Source: Catellatospora sp. IY07-71 (GTDB lineage Bacteria > Actinomycetota > Actinomycetes > Mycobacteriales > Micromonosporaceae). From it: DNA of 64,000 nucleotides. The stretch is taken from NCBI RefSeq assembly GCF_018326265.1, contig NZ_AP023360.1:1975501-2039500 (forward strand), read 5' to 3'. Positions within the stretch are counted from its first letter, which is position 1. Every line of letters begins with the position of its first letter. The position numbers and the translations under genes are program-made. Below the pieces are notes generated by a model, which had not been told where the DNA came from, ran no database searches, and saw only the letters and a program-made list of their open reading frames with translations. Positions 39,363 to 48,435 of the stretch are shown in pieces.

Positions 39363-39414
39363 TTTCGGGGAAACTGCACGAAAGAAGCCGTTCTTTCGTG
39401 CAGTTTCCCCGAAA
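39363..39414. repeat. Type B palindromic element, copy 2
   Basis: Perfect 24-base arms (39363-39386 and 39391-39414) with a 4-base loop, between two convergent genes. Weak extra pairing continues outward. The strongest hairpin in the window. Confidence 0.92.
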
Positions 39415-39447
39415 CCGGCGTGCGGTTCAGGCCGCGCGGGGCGGCGG

Positions 39448-39864
39448 TCAGGAGCTGGTGAGGCGGGCGGAGATGCGGGCGAAGCCCGCCTTGAGGTCGT
39501 CGGCGCTCGGGGCCTCGGCCACGTGGTCGTCGTGGTCGTGCGCGTGCTCCTCCTCGGCGTCCGTGTCGTCGTCGAGCACGTCGTCGATCTCGTCGGCCGC
39601 CTCGGCGGCGAGGTCCTGCGCGTTGGCGATCTCGGCGCGGATCTGCTCCAGCGAGGTCGCCGGCAGCAGCGGCTCCACGACCGCCATCAGGTCCTCGTCG
39701 GCCACGATGTGCTGCGCGAGGGCGAGCGCGTGCGGGCGCTCGTACGGTCCGCAGACCACCGGCTCCCACTCCTCCTCGTCGTCGAGCGGGCCGAAGGTGA
39801 TGATCCAGGGAAGGTCCAGCTGCGGCGCGCCGGCCGGCAGCTCCAAAGTCACGAGTGCACCCAC
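39448..39864 (-). CDS. Acidic unknown protein
   Basis: 138 residues, no family recognised with certainty. The N-terminal half (LDLPWIITFGPLDDEEEWEP, VCGPYERPHALALAQHIV) looks folded. The second half is strongly acidic and helical, with an Asp/Glu run followed by a His-rich patch EEEHAHDHDDH that might bind metal. There is no signal peptide. GTG start at 39864, seven bases after the stop of the BrkB-family gene, so the two probably form an operon. Confidence 0.7.
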   Translation of the reverse strand: MGALVTLELPAGAPQLDLPWIITFGPLDDEEEWEPVVCGPYERPHALALAQHIVADEDLMAVVEPLLPATSLEQIRAEIANAQDLAAEAADEIDDVLDDDTDAEEEHAHDHDDHVAEAPSADDLKAGFARISARLTSS

Positions 39865-39871
39865 GCGACCA

Positions 39872-40996
39872 TCATCGAGCTTCGCGGGGCCTTTTGGCGG
39901 GAGGTTCCGCCGATATCCTGCGCGGCGCGGGCGTGTCGCCGCCGTCGGCGAGGCGCGCCGCGCGCTCGGCCGCGTCGTCCTCCCGCGCGGCCCGTTCGGC
40001 CTCCTCCGCCGCGGCCTCGATCCCGGTCCGGAACTCGGCCGTCGTCTCCGCCTCGGCCTTGGCCAGGTCGGCGGGCGGGACCCATTCCAGGTGGTGTTTG
40101 CGGGGGCGGCCCCAGGCCAGGTCGAACACCTTGCCCCGGCCGGACGTCGCGGCGTACGCCACCGCCCACAGCACGACCTGGTTGAAGAGGTAGAGGTAGA
40201 GCAGCAGACCCACGGACGCGGCGACCGCCACGTAGGCCGGGTTGTTCTCGGTGCGCTGTACGAAGTAGCGGCCGAAGTAGTTGAGCAGGGTCAGCCCGAC
40301 GCCGATGATGCCGACCGCGGGCAGCAGCCGGCGCGGCGTCATGTGGACCCGGGGCAGCACGGTGACCAGCGCGAACCCGATCAGCGCGTTGACCACGACG
40401 GCGAGCGCGTAGCCGGCGACCTTGACCCAGAAGGCGCCGGTGGACTCCGGGATCAGGTCGAAGACGTTCTCCAGCCCGTCGATCACGGTGAGCGAGACGG
40501 CGATGAGCAGCCCGAGCGCGATCAGCATGCCCAGGTCGGTCAGGCGAAGCACGAGGAAGTTGCCGGGATGCTGGTCCAGCCCCCAGATGGCGCGCTGGGA
40601 GGAGCGCCACGCGTCCACCCAGCCGATCCCGGCCAGCACCAGGCTGATCACACCGATCCACTGGATCGACGTCGCGGCCGCCTTCAGCTGGCCGGTGTCG
40701 ATCGACGGCAGGTAGAGCTTCAGGAAGCGGTCGACCTCGGCGACCAGGCTCGCGTTGGCGGAGAAGACCTTCACCAGCACCGCGTACGCCACCATCGCCA
40801 TCGCGTACGCGGCGAAGAAGGCGTAGTAGGCGATGGCCGCGGCCAGCCGCCCGGCGAGCACGTCGGCGTAGCGCTCCTTCATCCGCCACAGATGGTCGAA
40901 CCTCGCGGACCGCTTCCGGGTCCGGTCCACCAGCTGGTCATAACGTGCGCCGACGACCTCGGTCATCCGCTGCACCCAACCCACGACGGCCACCAC
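39872..40996 (-). CDS. YihY/BrkB family inner membrane protein
   Basis: 374-residue membrane protein of the YihY/virulence factor BrkB family (once named RNase BN). Six hydrophobic helices follow a short cytoplasmic start; AGRLAAAIAYYAFFAAYAMA marks the family N-terminal helix. The C-terminal 80 residues are cytoplasmic, charged and Ala/Glu-rich. Function unknown, perhaps lipid or envelope transport. Among several in-frame GTGs, 40996 is chosen because GGGGAGGA stands eight bases upstream. A type C element lies between this start and the alpha-glucosidase gene. Confidence 0.85.
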   Translation of the reverse strand: MVAVVGWVQRMTEVVGARYDQLVDRTRKRSARFDHLWRMKERYADVLAGRLAAAIAYYAFFAAYAMAMVAYAVLVKVFSANASLVAEVDRFLKLYLPSIDTGQLKAAATSIQWIGVISLVLAGIGWVDAWRSSQRAIWGLDQHPGNFLVLRLTDLGMLIALGLLIAVSLTVIDGLENVFDLIPESTGAFWVKVAGYALAVVVNALIGFALVTVLPRVHMTPRRLLPAVGIIGVGLTLLNYFGRYFVQRTENNPAYVAVAASVGLLLYLYLFNQVVLWAVAYAATSGRGKVFDLAWGRPRKHHLEWVPPADLAKAEAETTAEFRTGIEAAAEEAERAAREDDAAERAARLADGGDTPAPRRISAEPPAKRPREAR

Positions 40997-41032
40997 GCCC
41001 ACATCCTCCCCGACCGCCACCACCGCAGAGAA

Positions 41033-41080
41033 AGGAAGGGCACCTTCTTGACGGACGTCCGTGTAGAAGGTGCCCTTCCT
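41033..41080. repeat. Type C palindromic element, copy 2
   Basis: 16-base perfect arms (41033-41048 and 41065-41080), with a second small palindrome ACGGACGTCCGT in the loop. The arms match those at 32877. It lies 13 bases after the alpha-glucosidase stop. Confidence 0.9.
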
Positions 41081-41093
41081 GACTCTTCGCGGA

Positions 41094-42692
41094 TCAGGCG
41101 GTGAGCCAGACCGCCGTGTCCGCGGGGATGCGGCCATCGGTGTGCAGCGGGCCGCTGGCGAGCAGGACGTCGCCGGTCAGGCCCAGTTCGGCGAGGTCGA
41201 GCACGCGGTCGGCGATGTTGACGACGACCACGACGCCGGGCTCGCGGCGGAAGGCCAGCACGCCCTCAGGCGCGTCCAGCCAGTCCACCCGGCCCCCGCC
41301 GAGCGCGGGCAGCTCCCGGCGCAGCCGCAGCGCGGCGCGGTAGAAGTTCAGCGTCGAGTCCGGATCGGTCTCCTGGACCTGCGCGGTGACCGCCTCCCAC
41401 TTGGCCGGCTGCGGCAGCCACGGCGTGCCCTGGCCGTCCGGGTTGAACCGGAAGCCCTCGGCCTGCGTGCCGCCCCAGGGCAGCGGGACCCGGCAGCCGT
41501 CCCGGCTCTCGCCGGTGCGCTTGAAGGACGGGTCCTCGCGCAGCTCGTCCGGCAGGTCCAGGACCTCGTTGAGGCCAAGCTCCTCGCCGTTGTAGAGGTA
41601 CGCCGAGCCGGGCAGCGCCAGCATCAGCAGCGTCGCCGCGCGGGCCCGGCGCAGGCCCAGCTCGCCGTCGCCGTAGCGGGTGACGTGCCGGAACTTGTCG
41701 TGGTTGGACAGCACCCAGGTGGTCGGCGCGCCGACCAGGTCCGCCTCGGCCAGCGACTTGTCGATGATGGTGCGGAACGACGCCGGGTCGAAGTCGGCCA
41801 TCATGAAGTCGAAGTTGAAGGCCTGGTGCAGCTCGTCGCGGCCGATGTAGCGGGCCAGCCGCTCCGCCGACTCCACCCACGCCTCGGCCACGGCCATCCG
41901 GCCGCCCGGGTACGCGTCCAGGATGGGCCGCCACTCGCGGTAGATGTCGTGCACGCCGTCCTGGTCGAAGTACGGCAGGCGCTCGCTGCCCAGCATCTCG
42001 ACCTGGCGGCCGCCGTCGTCGGTGGTGCGCCCGACCGAGGGCAGCCCCTCCGCCTTGACCATGCCGTGCGCCACGTCGATGCGGAAGCCGTCCACGCCCC
42101 GGTCCAGCCAGAACCGCAGCACGTCGCGGAACTCCGCGCGCACCTCCGGGTTGTCCCAGTTCAGGTCGGGCTGCTCGGGCGCGAACAGGTGCAGGTACCA
42201 CTGCCCGTCCGGGACCCGGGTCCAGGCACGGCCGCCGAAGATGGACTCCCAGTCGTTCGGGGGCAGCTCGCCGTGCTCGCCGAGGCCCTCGCGGAACATG
42301 TACCGCTCGCGCTCGGGGGAGCCGGGCGCGGCGGCCAGCGCCTCCTGGAACCACTGGTGCTGGTCCGAGGAGTGGTTCGGCACCAGGTCCACGATGATGC
42401 GGATGCCGAGGGCGTGGGCGTCCTTCAGCATGGCGTCGAAGTCGGCCAGGGTGCCGAAGCGCGGGTCCACGTCGCGGTAGTCGGCGACGTCGTAGCCGCC
42501 GTCGGCCAGCGGCGAGGTGTAGAACGGGCTCAGCCAGATCGCGTCGATGCCGAGGTCCCGCAGGTACGGCAGCTTGCCCCGCACGCCCTGCAGATCACCG
42601 GTGCCATCGCCGTCGGCGTCGGCGAAGCTGCGCGGGTAGATCTGGTAGACGACGGCGTCGCGCCACCAGTCGTCGGTTGCCTGCGTGGTCAC
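41094..42692 (-). CDS. Alpha-glucosidase, GH13 (cytoplasmic)
   Basis: 532-residue GH13 enzyme without signal peptide, likely hydrolysing imported maltodextrins to glucose. The nucleophile Asp is in GFRIDVAHG, the acid/base Glu in AVAEAWVES and the transition-state Asp in VLSNHDKFRH; region I is DLVPNHSS. The start WWRDAVVYQIYPRSFADADG is typical of the oligo-1,6-glucosidase/AglA subgroup. GTG at 42692 has AAAGGA upstream. It follows the amylase gene after 49 bases in the same direction. Confidence 0.93.
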   Translation of the reverse strand: MTTQATDDWWRDAVVYQIYPRSFADADGDGTGDLQGVRGKLPYLRDLGIDAIWLSPFYTSPLADGGYDVADYRDVDPRFGTLADFDAMLKDAHALGIRIIVDLVPNHSSDQHQWFQEALAAAPGSPERERYMFREGLGEHGELPPNDWESIFGGRAWTRVPDGQWYLHLFAPEQPDLNWDNPEVRAEFRDVLRFWLDRGVDGFRIDVAHGMVKAEGLPSVGRTTDDGGRQVEMLGSERLPYFDQDGVHDIYREWRPILDAYPGGRMAVAEAWVESAERLARYIGRDELHQAFNFDFMMADFDPASFRTIIDKSLAEADLVGAPTTWVLSNHDKFRHVTRYGDGELGLRRARAATLLMLALPGSAYLYNGEELGLNEVLDLPDELREDPSFKRTGESRDGCRVPLPWGGTQAEGFRFNPDGQGTPWLPQPAKWEAVTAQVQETDPDSTLNFYRAALRLRRELPALGGGRVDWLDAPEGVLAFRREPGVVVVVNIADRVLDLAELGLTGDVLLASGPLHTDGRIPADTAVWLTA

Positions 42693-42741
42693 TGGCTGTC
42701 CTTTCCGAGGGCGCGCAGGAGCGGCTGCGCAGGGTTGGCGG

Positions 42742-44160
42742 TCATGAGGGGAGCAGGGCCACGGCCGCGCCGGCCGGGACGGTCAGGGTGAGGGCGCCGC
42801 CCTCGACCACGTCCATGGTCTGCCCGGAGACCAGGTCGCGGTAACGGCCGGGGGCCAGGTCGCCGGTGAGGTCACGGGTCACCGGCGCCGTCGCGCGGTT
42901 CAGCGCGAAGTATCCGGCGCCGCGCGCGAAGCCGAGCGCGTCGGGCGTCGCCCACCAGCCGGTCACCGGCGCGGCGCCGACCGCGGCCCGCCAGCGCGCC
43001 AGCGCCCGGACCTGGGGCAGCCGGTGCTCGCAGACGAACGCCTTCCCGTCGCACACCACGGGCAGGGTGCGGCCGGACGCGTCGGCGGGCGGGCCGTCGT
43101 CGAAGTGCGCGAAGGCGAAGCTGCTCATCAGCAGCGGGGTGCCGTACGGCCAGGCCAGCATGAACTGCACGGCGAGGGTGTGCAGGGGGCCGTCGGCGTG
43201 GCTGAGGGTGCTGCCGCCGCGCTGGCTGTCGTGGCTGTCGACGTACACCACGGAGCCCTCGGGCGGGAGCAGGTCGGTGAAGGGCGAGCCGGTCTGCGTG
43301 CCCAGCTCGGCCAGCGACTCCAGCGAGCCGGTGCGGAACGCCCGGCCGAGCGTGTCGGCGTAGCGGGGCTCCAGGGTCGCGCCGAAGTCCCGGTACTCGG
43401 TGGGCTGGATCGGCTCGGTGGGGCTGTAGAGGACCTCGGACCAGACGGTCGCCGGGCGGTCCAGCCGGTCCAGGATCGCGCGCAGGTCGGCGGCGGGCAG
43501 GTGCTTGGCGGCGTCGATCCGGAACCCGTCCACGCCGACCGAGAGCAGGTCGTTCAGGTACCCCGCGAGCCGCGCGCGCACCGGCTCGGCCTCGGTGGCC
43601 AGGTCGGCCAGGCCGAGCAGCTCGCAGTCCTGCACCTGGGCGCGGTCGCCGTAGTCCTGCACGGCGCAGGCCGGGTGGAAGGCGCCCGCGGGCTGGTCGG
43701 GGTAGGCGTAGTGGGTGAAGGCGGTGCCCGCCGAGCCGGTGCCCGACTGCTGCGCGGTCATGTGGTTGACCACGGCGTCGGCGTAGACCTGCACCCCGGC
43801 GGCGTGGCAGGCCTGGACCATCGCGGCGAGCGCGGCCCGGTCGCCGCGGCGGCCGCTCAGGGTGTACGACACCGGCTGGTAGTCCTGCCACCACGGGTGG
43901 CCGGGCAGCACCGCGTGTTCCTGCGGCGGCGAGAGCTGCACGCCGGTGACGCCGTCGGCGGCCAGCGCCGGGCACTCCTTCGCCACGTCCGCCCAGGGCC
44001 ACTGGAACAGGTGCACCAGCACGCCGGACGGGTCGTGGGGACGGGCGGCGGGCGCGGGGGAGGCCGGTGAGAGCGGTTTCTCGCCGGGCGCGGTGCAGGC
44101 GCCCGCGAGCAGCGTGGCGGCCGCGCCGAGAACGGCGGCGGCGCGGCTGCTGCGGCGCAT
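42742..44160 (-). CDS. Alpha-amylase, lipoprotein (GH13)
   Basis: 472-residue secreted alpha-amylase similar to Streptomyces and animal amylases: LFQWPWADVAKECPALAADG, then VQLSPPQEHA and WWQDYQPVSY. Catalytic residues: Asp in GFRIDAAKH, Glu in TVWSEVLYS, Asp in YVDSHDSQRGG. Residues 1-22 form a signal with lipobox-like LAGAC, so Cys22 is probably lipid-modified and the enzyme stays on the cell surface. The ATG at 44160 has GGAGGAAG upstream. There is no starch-binding domain. Its promoter carries a MalR-type operator candidate. Confidence 0.9.
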   Translation of the reverse strand: MRRSSRAAAVLGAAATLLAGACTAPGEKPLSPASPAPAARPHDPSGVLVHLFQWPWADVAKECPALAADGVTGVQLSPPQEHAVLPGHPWWQDYQPVSYTLSGRRGDRAALAAMVQACHAAGVQVYADAVVNHMTAQQSGTGSAGTAFTHYAYPDQPAGAFHPACAVQDYGDRAQVQDCELLGLADLATEAEPVRARLAGYLNDLLSVGVDGFRIDAAKHLPAADLRAILDRLDRPATVWSEVLYSPTEPIQPTEYRDFGATLEPRYADTLGRAFRTGSLESLAELGTQTGSPFTDLLPPEGSVVYVDSHDSQRGGSTLSHADGPLHTLAVQFMLAWPYGTPLLMSSFAFAHFDDGPPADASGRTLPVVCDGKAFVCEHRLPQVRALARWRAAVGAAPVTGWWATPDALGFARGAGYFALNRATAPVTRDLTGDLAPGRYRDLVSGQTMDVVEGGALTLTVPAGAAVALLPS

Positions 44161-44215
44161 GACTTCCTCCAGAAACGGGTCGTCACGGCGCGAGGGGCGC
44201 GCCGTGGACCTATGA

Positions 44216-44245
44216 AGGATGTCGCGCAAGTTGCGCAAGAGTCAA
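44216..44245 (-). promoter_or_regulatory. Amylase promoter with palindromic operator in the spacer
   Basis: On the minus strand: -35 TTGACT (44245-44240), then an 18-base spacer with the palindrome TTGCGCAA (44231-44238) and two direct CTTGCGC units, then a possible -10 CATCCT (44221-44216). The layout would let a LacI-type repressor block RNA polymerase. Confidence 0.55.
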
Positions 44246-44288
44246 GCAGAGGATTTCAGAAAGTTTCATGCGTCATAGCGACGCGCCG

Positions 44289-45305
44289 TCACTCCGCGTG
44301 GGCGGCGGTGGAGCCGCGGACCACCAACTCGGGCCGGAAAATGTACTCCGAGTGGGGGGCAGGGTGTCCCTTGATCTCGTCCACCAGTGCCCGAACAGCT
44401 GCCACGGCCATCGCCCGGACGGGCTGGCGCAGCGTCGTCATGGGCGGATCGGTGAACGCGATCAGCGGCGAGTCGTCGTAGCCGACCACGGAGACGTCCG
44501 AGGGCACCTGCAGGCCGCGCTGGCGCACCGCACGGATCGCGCCCAGCGCCATCAGGTCCGAGCCGCACACGAAACCGGTCACCCCGCGGTCCAGCAGCCG
44601 CGAGGCGGCCGCGTCGCCGCCCTCGACGCCGAACAGCGACAGCGAGATCATCTCGTCGATCTGGGCGTCGCTGAGGTTGAGCAGGCGCCGCATCGCGGCC
44701 CGGTAGCCCTCGATCTTGCGCTGCACGGGCAGGTAGCGGTCCGGGCCGGAGATCAGGCCGATGCGCTTGTGGCCGAGCGCGACCAGGTGCGACACGGCCA
44801 GCTCGCCGGCCGCGCGGTCGTCGCACGAGATGAACGGCGCCTCGATGCCCTCGGCATAACCGTTGACCAGCACGATCGGCAGCGGCCGGGCGATCAGCTT
44901 GCGGTAGCGCTCGGGATCGCTGGTCGCGTCGGCGTGCAGGCCGGAGACGAAGACGATGCCCGAGACCTGCCGGTCGAGCAGCATCTCGACGTACTCGTCC
45001 TCGGTCACGCCGCCCGGGGTCTGCGTACACAGCACCGGGGTGAAGCCCTGCTGGGCCAGCGTGGTCTCGATGATCTGGGCGAACGCCGGGAAGATCGGGT
45101 TGTCCAGCTCGGGGACCACCAGGCCGACCAGGCCGGCGCTGCGCTTGCGCAGCCGGGCGGGGCGTTCGTAGCCGAGCACGTCGAGGGCGGTCAGCACGGC
45201 CTGCCGGGTCTCGGCGGAGACGCCGGGCCGGTCGTTCAGCACCCGGGAGACGGTGGCTTCGCTCACCTCCGCCTGCTGGGCGATGTCAGAGAGTCGCGCG
45301 CGCAT
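44289..45305 (-). CDS. LacI family regulator, MalR-like
   Basis: 338-residue repressor with N-terminal LacI helix-turn-helix (LSDIAQQAEVSEATVSRVLN) and hinge (NDRPGVSAETRQAVLTALDV), then a periplasmic-binding-protein-like effector domain. Its position between malEFG and the two amylolytic genes, and the TTGC palindromes in both promoters, suit MalR, the maltose/maltodextrin-responsive repressor of Streptomyces. ATG 45305; divergent from malE by 229 bases. Confidence 0.9.
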   Translation of the reverse strand: MRARLSDIAQQAEVSEATVSRVLNDRPGVSAETRQAVLTALDVLGYERPARLRKRSAGLVGLVVPELDNPIFPAFAQIIETTLAQQGFTPVLCTQTPGGVTEDEYVEMLLDRQVSGIVFVSGLHADATSDPERYRKLIARPLPIVLVNGYAEGIEAPFISCDDRAAGELAVSHLVALGHKRIGLISGPDRYLPVQRKIEGYRAAMRRLLNLSDAQIDEMISLSLFGVEGGDAAASRLLDRGVTGFVCGSDLMALGAIRAVRQRGLQVPSDVSVVGYDDSPLIAFTDPPMTTLRQPVRAMAVAAVRALVDEIKGHPAPHSEYIFRPELVVRGSTAAHAE

Positions 45306-45353
45306 GGCGGCACTCTAGCCCAAGAGAGCCGGATGTTGATATGCCGCCACTGC

Positions 45354-45470
45354 AAGGTCTTCCATTGCTTGCAAAGCCTTGCTAACCTCCCGGCAACAAA
45401 CTCCGTAACACGGATCACAACCCCGGCAACGGGGTGCTGTGGTGCGTCACCGATTCTGGAAGACCTTCCA
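45354..45470. other. Inverted repeat pair framing the malE leader
   Basis: AAGGTCTTCCA at 45354-45364 is the exact reverse complement of the first 11 bases of the dyad TGGAAGACCTTCCA at 45457-45470. One copy overlaps the -35 box, the other lies in the leader. They could be paired operators or an RNA stem. Confidence 0.5.
45360..45388 (+). promoter_or_regulatory. malE promoter with TTGCAA core in the spacer
   Basis: -35 TTCCAT (45360-45365), 17-base spacer, -10 TAACCT (45383-45388). The spacer contains the palindrome TTGCAA (45369-45374) within GCTTGCAAAGC, the likely MalR site. The transcript would have a leader of about 140 bases. Confidence 0.6.
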
Positions 45471-45534
45471 AGGCGGTGCGCGCCGACCCCCTCTTCCGGG
45501 TCGCCCCCGGGCGGCCTTCTTCGAAGGAGTTCTC

Positions 45535-46785
45535 ATGCGCATCCGTACCGCGGGTGTGATCGTCGCCGCCGCCGGCCTCATGCTCGGCGTCGCGGCCTGC
45601 GGCGGCACCAACGAGCCGGCCGCCACCCCCAGCAAGGACAAGGGCAACGGCAAGCTGGTCCTGTGGACCGACCCGACCCGCGCCCCCGTGCTCAAGCCGT
45701 TCGCCGAGGCGTTCGGCAAGGAGAACGGGGTGACCGTCGAGGTCAAGGAGATCAGCGAGAACCAGCAGCAGACCTTCATCACCGCCTCCCAGCAGGGCAG
45801 CGGCCCGGACATCATGGTCGGCGCGCACGACTGGATCGGCAACATGGTGCAGAACGGCGCCATCGACCCGGTGCAGCTGACCGCCGAGCAGAAGGCCGCG
45901 TTCCACCCGAACGCGCTCAAGGCCGTGACGTTCAACGGCCAGGTGTACGGCGCGCCGTACGCCATGGAGAACGTCGCCCTGATCCGCAACACCGACCTGG
46001 TGCCCACCGCTCCGGCGACCATCGAGGAGCTGGTCAAGGTCGGCAAGGAGCTGAAGGCCGCGAAGAAGGTGCAGGAGATCCTGTGCGTGCCGTTCGGCGC
46101 GGGCGGCGACGTCTACCACACCTACCCGCTGTTCTCCGCCGCCGGCGGCTCGCTGTTCGGCACCACGGCCACCGGTGACCCGGACCCCTCGAAGGTCACC
46201 GTGAACACCCCCGAGTCCATCGCCGCGCTGGAGAAGATGAAGGCGCTCGGCGAGAAGGGCGACGGCGCGATCAAGACCTCGATCGGCAACGAGAACGGCA
46301 TCCCCACCTTCGTCCAGAAGAAGTGCGCGTTCCTGATCTCCGGCCCGTGGTCGATGAACGACGTCAAGAAGGGCGGCTTCAACTTCGACGTCACCGCCGT
46401 CCCCGGCTTCGCCGGCGGCAAGCCCGCCACCCCGTTCCTGGGCGTGCAGGCGTTCTACGTCGCGGCCAAGGGCAAGAGCAAGGTGCTGGCCCAGGAGTTC
46501 GTGGCCAACTACGTCACCAACAAGGACGTGGCGCTCGCGCTCTACAAGGCCGACCCGCGCCCGGCGGCGCTGACCGCGGCCGCCGACCAGATCAAGGCCG
46601 AGGACCCGAACGCGGAGAAGTTCATCCAGGCGGGCGCGAACGGCATCCCGATGCCGGCCATCCCGGCCATGGGCGCGATCTGGGGCCCGATGGCCAACGC
46701 CGAGGTGGCGGTCGTCAAGGGCGGTGACCCGAAGACCGCGGCCGAGGCGGCGGCCAAGGCCATCCTCGCCGAGATCAACAAGTAA
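45535..46785 (+). CDS. malE: Maltose/maltodextrin-binding lipoprotein
   Basis: 416-residue extracytoplasmic solute-binding protein of the family 1 (MalE) type. A signal peptide ends in the lipobox VAAC with Cys22. LVLWTDPTRAPVLKPFAEAF, PDIMVGAHDWIGNMVQNGAI and FLISGPWSM are typical sugar-binding stretches. ATG 45535 has AAGGAG seven bases upstream. Partner permeases MalF and MalG follow. Expression is likely induced by maltodextrin through the LacI-type regulator. Confidence 0.95.
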   Translation: MRIRTAGVIVAAAGLMLGVAACGGTNEPAATPSKDKGNGKLVLWTDPTRAPVLKPFAEAFGKENGVTVEVKEISENQQQTFITASQQGSGPDIMVGAHDWIGNMVQNGAIDPVQLTAEQKAAFHPNALKAVTFNGQVYGAPYAMENVALIRNTDLVPTAPATIEELVKVGKELKAAKKVQEILCVPFGAGGDVYHTYPLFSAAGGSLFGTTATGDPDPSKVTVNTPESIAALEKMKALGEKGDGAIKTSIGNENGIPTFVQKKCAFLISGPWSMNDVKKGGFNFDVTAVPGFAGGKPATPFLGVQAFYVAAKGKSKVLAQEFVANYVTNKDVALALYKADPRPAALTAAADQIKAEDPNAEKFIQAGANGIPMPAIPAMGAIWGPMANAEVAVVKGGDPKTAAEAAAKAILAEINK

Positions 46786-46794
46786 TCCAGCCTG

Positions 46795-48435
46795 ATGACC
46801 ACTCAGGTGGCGGGTGCGGGGAGCGAGCGCTCCCCGCACCCGGGGCCGTCCGGGCAGGCCCCCGAACAGCGAAACCCCCGGCGTGGGCAGGGCGGCGAGG
46901 CGGAGAAGATCCGCCGCCGCGAGGTGTCCACCGGCTTCATCGTGTCGCGCATCGCCGTGCTGAGCATCGTCGCCGCACTGCTGATCTACGCGATCCCCCC
47001 GCTGCTCCAGACGGAGTCCTGGACGGCCCTGGGCGTGCTGGGCGCGGTCACCGCGGCCGTCGCCTACCTCTACCTCACCCCGCGCCACGTGCCGGCGAAG
47101 TACCTGGTGCCGGGCACGATCTTCCTGGTCGCGTTCGCCATCGTGCCGATCGTGCTCACCTTCGTCACCGCGTTCACGAACTTCGGCGACGGGCACCGGG
47201 GCACCAAGGAGGAGGCGATCCGGGCCATCGAGACCAGCTCGGTGACCCAGGTGCCGGGCTCCCCGGAGTACTACCTGACCATCGCCGAGCGCGCCGGCTC
47301 GCTGGTGTTCCTGCTGGTGGACCCCACCACCAAGGCGGTGCAGGCGGGCACGGCCGACGGCCTGTCCGCGGTCGACGGGGCCGAGGTGAGCCTCACCGGC
47401 AAGGTGCTGTCCGCGAGCGGCTACACCATCGTGCCCACCGCGCAGGCGGCCGAGCGCGACGCGGAGATCGGCGCGTTCTCGGTGCCCACCGCGGGCGGTG
47501 CGATCAAGGCCACCGGCCTGAGCCGTGCCTTCGAGGGCAAGGCCGACAAGAAGTACGACGCGGCCTGCGACTGCATCGTCAACCCGGCCGGGGACAAGTG
47601 GTTCGCCGACGAGGCCGAGGGCTACTTCATCGACTCGTCCGGCGCGCACCTCGACCAGGGCTGGCAGGTGGGTGTCGGTTTCGCCAACTTCAAGAAGGCG
47701 CTCACCGACCCGACCGTCTCCGGCCACTTCCTGAACGTGCTGATCTGGAACTTCGTGTTCGCGATCAGCTCGGTGGCGACCACGTTCGCGCTGGGCATGA
47801 TCGTGGCGCTGGCGCTGCACCACCCCCGGGTACGCGGCACGAAGATCTACCGGGTGCTGCTGATCCTGCCGTACGCGATGCCGTCGTTCGCCATGCTGCT
47901 GATCTGGCGGGACATGTTCAACACGGACTTCGGCCTGATCAGCAAGCTGTTCGGGGTGCACGACTGGCTCGGCACGCCGACGACGGCCCGGCTCGGGCTG
48001 ATCGTGATCAACCTGTGGATGGGCTTCCCGTACATGTTCCTGGTGATCACGGGTGCGCTGCAGGCCGTGCCGAAGGAGCTGACCGACGCGGCACGCATCG
48101 ACGGCGCCACGCCGTGGGCCGGGTTCCGGCGGGTCACCCTGCCGCTGGTGCTGGTCGCGCTGACGCCGCTGCTGATCTCGTCGTTCGGCTTCAACTTCAA
48201 CAACTTCAACAACATCCGGCTGGTCACCAACGGCGGCCCGTACGCGATCGACAACGCGACCGTGGGCTCCACGGACCTGCTGATCAGCTACACGTACCGG
48301 GTCGCGGGCTTCGACAGCGGGGTGGCCGACTTCGGCTTCGCCGCGGCGATCTCGGTGTTCATCTTCGCGATCGTGGCGACGGTGTCCACCGTGGCGTTCT
48401 GGCGCAGCCGACGGCAGGAGGAGGTGTACTCGTGA
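46795..48435 (+). CDS. malF: Maltose/maltodextrin ABC permease MalF
   Basis: 546-residue permease, longer than most sugar permeases because it keeps the large extracytoplasmic P2-type loop of MalF (about residues 135-290) after two hydrophobic hairpins. The EAA loop that contacts the ATPase is in ELTDAARIDGATPWAGFRRV. The N-terminal 45 residues are charged and disordered. It begins nine bases after malE and overlaps malG by four bases (GTGA). Confidence 0.94.
   Translation: MTTQVAGAGSERSPHPGPSGQAPEQRNPRRGQGGEAEKIRRREVSTGFIVSRIAVLSIVAALLIYAIPPLLQTESWTALGVLGAVTAAVAYLYLTPRHVPAKYLVPGTIFLVAFAIVPIVLTFVTAFTNFGDGHRGTKEEAIRAIETSSVTQVPGSPEYYLTIAERAGSLVFLLVDPTTKAVQAGTADGLSAVDGAEVSLTGKVLSASGYTIVPTAQAAERDAEIGAFSVPTAGGAIKATGLSRAFEGKADKKYDAACDCIVNPAGDKWFADEAEGYFIDSSGAHLDQGWQVGVGFANFKKALTDPTVSGHFLNVLIWNFVFAISSVATTFALGMIVALALHHPRVRGTKIYRVLLILPYAMPSFAMLLIWRDMFNTDFGLISKLFGVHDWLGTPTTARLGLIVINLWMGFPYMFLVITGALQAVPKELTDAARIDGATPWAGFRRVTLPLVLVALTPLLISSFGFNFNNFNNIRLVTNGGPYAIDNATVGSTDLLISYTYRVAGFDSGVADFGFAAAISVFIFAIVATVSTVAFWRSRRQEEVYS

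Noticed and set aside
45415-47961. 848-residue minus-strand frame opposite malE and malF
   Set aside because: Same artefact: third-position GC bias keeps the antisense frame open. No motifs.
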